A stretch of DNA of 5,242 nucleotides from Chloroflexota bacterium (GTDB lineage: Bacteria; Chloroflexota; Limnocylindria; Limnocylindrales; CSP1-4). Within the stretch, counting starts at the first letter, position 1. The number at the start of each line of letters is the position of its first letter. The notes below the pieces were generated by a model, which saw only the letters and a program-made list of their open reading frames with translations, had not been told where the DNA came from and did not search any database. The stretch lies in the NCBI GenBank assembly GCA_021789355.1, contig JAJYJR010000457.1:1-5242 (forward strand), in the 5' to 3' direction. Made by a program: the position numbers and the translations under genes. Below are positions 3,702 through 5,242 of this stretch, piece by piece.

Positions 3702-5212
3702 GCGACCCCCGGCGGCTTGGGGTACTCGGCGGGAGCCTTCGTCCCGCAGTAGGGGCAGGGGCGCTCGGGCTGCCAGACGAAGCCCCGGCCGCAGCGCGCG
3801 TTCGTGCAGTTGTAGATGCCGTAGATCCAGTCGGTCACGCCCTCGCCGATGGCGTCCGGCTCGTAGAACGCCAGCAGCAGGGCGTCGGCGCGGTCGGGGG
3901 ATCGCCCGATGCGCTTGCGCGTCTCCTCCTTGCGCTCGACCTTGACCCGCCCCGCCGAGTCCTGCGCGTACTTGGGGGCGATGAGCTGGCCGATCGTGGC
4001 GTCGTCGACCGCCCGCAGGTCCCACGTCAGGGTGCGCGAGTTGTCGCGGCCGACCGTCCACCAGATCTCGTCGCGCAGCTTCACGAAGCGGCTCGGGTCG
4101 CGCGGCGCGTCGGCCACGTTCACGCCCACCACCTCGCAGGCGTGGGCGCCCTGCTCGCGCAGCTCCTCTAGGCGGCCGACCACGCCCCAGCCGATCCCGA
4201 TGACGTCCACCTTGACCCGCCGCGCGCCGGTCTGCCGGATGGCGTCCACGACGTGTCCGGTGGCCTGCGGCCAGTCCGGCGTCTGGCCGTGCCACAGCAG
4301 CTCGGCCCGCGCGCCGCGGCGGTGGTAGATGACCGTCTCGTCCCCGCCCGCGCCCACGTCCACGCCCAGCTCGTTCGGCTCCTCGGCCGCCCACTGCTCG
4401 GCCTGCGCCTCACTGTCCGGCTCGCGCTGACACGCCTTCGCCCACGACAGCAGCACCACCGAGTCGGTGGACTCCTCGGGGAAGCGTCCCAGCACGAGCG
4501 AGTCCCACAGCGGGCTCTGCTCCGTCCAGTCGGCCCGCTTCTCGTCGACCCACGTGCGCGACACGAGCTGCGCCCGCACGTCCTCCGCTACCTCCTCGCC
4601 GGTGAAGGCGGGGGTGTCGAACGCGCCGATCCCGATCACGTTCCAGCCGCTGCCCGGCTTGCACACCGTCGCGAAGCGGCTGGCTGCGTCGATGGGGTTG
4701 CCGATGGCGAGGATGCGGCTGTCCTCGTTCGCCACGAGCCCGTCGGCCATATCCCACAGGCTGGCCGGAACGCCGGACGCCTCGTCAATGATGACCAGCA
4801 CGTAGCGCGCGTGGATGCCGGAGATGGCCTCGGCGTTGTACTCGGACGGCTTGCGTCCGAAGCCCACCATCTCGTCGTCGATCCACCACTCGGTCTGGTT
4901 CACGCGGCCGACGAGCCTGCCCTTGGCGTGGGCGCGGTTGATCTCCCGCCAGAGGATCGCGCGCACCTGCGCGAAGGACGTGGCCGTGGATACCACGAAT
5001 GCCTGCCCGGACGGGTGAGACTCCAGCCACCACGCGGCGATCCGCGCCGCCGTCCAGCTCTTGCCCGAAGCGAAGCCCGCGTGGACCGCCGTGCGTCGGT
5101 GGTCCCTGACGCTGAGCGCGATGTCGCGCTGCTTGCTCCACATGCGCTCGGTCAGGCGCGTCTCGACCCAGCCCACCGGGTCGGCCTGCCAGCCGATGCG
5201 CGAGTCCTCCAC
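3698..5212 (-). CDS. terL: Phage terminase large subunit (TerL) with C-terminal zinc-ribbon tail
   Basis: This is the DNA-packaging motor: an ATPase that pumps phage DNA into the prohead, fused to a nuclease that cuts the concatemer. Visible in the 504-aa product are a Q-motif-like WSKQ (residues 25-28), Walker A AGFASGKS (45-52), Walker B VLVIIDEA (138-145, with D143 and E144) and a GNP coupling motif (171-173). The RNase H-like nuclease part shows D285 (GVDVGAGGDE), D336 (KVDVIGIGWGV) and D440/D443 (RSPDRADAL). Length is normal for the family. Unusually, the C-terminus adds four cysteines (C469, C474, C486, C489) in a ribbon-like pattern. The GTG at 5212 is the only start in the window. The frame stays open to the edge and no clear Shine-Dalgarno precedes that GTG, so the true start may lie outside. 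The stop overlaps the next gene's GTG by four bases. The small subunit is not in the window. Confidence 0.95.
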   Translation of the reverse strand: MEDSRIGWQADPVGWVETRLTERMWSKQRDIALSVRDHRRTAVHAGFASGKSWTAARIAAWWLESHPSGQAFVVSTATSFAQVRAILWREINRAHAKGRLVGRVNQTEWWIDDEMVGFGRKPSEYNAEAISGIHARYVLVIIDEASGVPASLWDMADGLVANEDSRILAIGNPIDAASRFATVCKPGSGWNVIGIGAFDTPAFTGEEVAEDVRAQLVSRTWVDEKRADWTEQSPLWDSLVLGRFPEESTDSVVLLSWAKACQREPDSEAQAEQWAAEEPNELGVDVGAGGDETVIYHRRGARAELLWHGQTPDWPQATGHVVDAIRQTGARRVKVDVIGIGWGVVGRLEELREQGAHACEVVGVNVADAPRDPSRFVKLRDEIWWTVGRDNSRTLTWDLRAVDDATIGQLIAPKYAQDSAGRVKVERKEETRKRIGRSPDRADALLLAFYEPDAIGEGVTDWIYGIYNCTNARCGRGFVWQPERPCPYCGTKAPAEYPKPPGVA

Positions 5213-5242
5213 CCGCGCTCGGGACCGGCTGCGCGCGATGGC

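Noticed and set aside
3702..4394. Upstream extension of the 151-aa gene's frame, giving a 382-aa ORF
   Set aside because: It lies wholly inside terL in another frame and is Arg/Gly/Ala-rich low complexity, the usual shadow of a GC-rich gene. The GTG at 3701 gives the normal four-base overlap.
1..5242. tRNA genes, CRISPR array, insertion sequence, integrase, att site or known defence system
   Set aside because: I looked on both strands and saw no cloverleaf, regular spacer array, transposase or recombinase motif, or recognised defence domain.

Overview
The window reads as a piece of a tailed-phage (or prophage) genome from a high-GC bacterial host. DNA is roughly two-thirds G+C by eye. Every gene I can support lies on the minus strand and the genes are packed end to end. 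The anchor is a terminase large subunit (TerL) at the right end, with a Walker A, Walker B, GNP coupling motif and RNase H-like nuclease acidic residues. The host cannot be named; GTG starts and strong G/C third positions would suit an actinobacterial or similar host, but that is inference.

Reading in the direction of transcription (right to left): TerL (5212 to 3698; its frame is still open at the window edge); a 151-aa C2H2-finger protein; two membrane micropeptides (34 and 28 aa); a 163-aa zinc-ribbon ORF with a strong internal in-frame start that would give a 61-aa product; a 92-aa zinc-ribbon protein; a 42-aa membrane peptide; a 110-aa membrane protein resembling the DUF5658 type; a 67-aa partial C2H2 protein; an 84-aa and a 104-aa protein of unknown function; a 99-aa membrane/coiled-coil protein; an 86-aa helical protein; a 102-aa multi-pass membrane protein; a 58-aa Cys/His-rich protein; and the first 14 codons of a further gene. 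No stretch over 300 bases lacks a gene.

Almost every junction is a 4-base start/stop overlap (GTGA, ATGA, and twice CTGA), so the block is probably one translationally coupled operon. Two of the membrane-protein genes appear to start at CTG, each behind a Shine-Dalgarno-like site and inside a shared 11-base sequence. The 163-aa ORF carries a TTGACA-type promoter candidate and an 18-bp direct repeat just upstream of its internal start. The C-terminal ends of the 151-aa and 163-aa proteins share a YWR-x4-QG-x(1-3)-D-x-A-L motif, which hints that both are built as a zinc finger joined to a common tail module.

No portal, capsid, integrase, tRNA, CRISPR or known defence gene is visible. The functions of the small genes are not known to me; the pattern is alternating zinc-binding and membrane peptides directly behind TerL.
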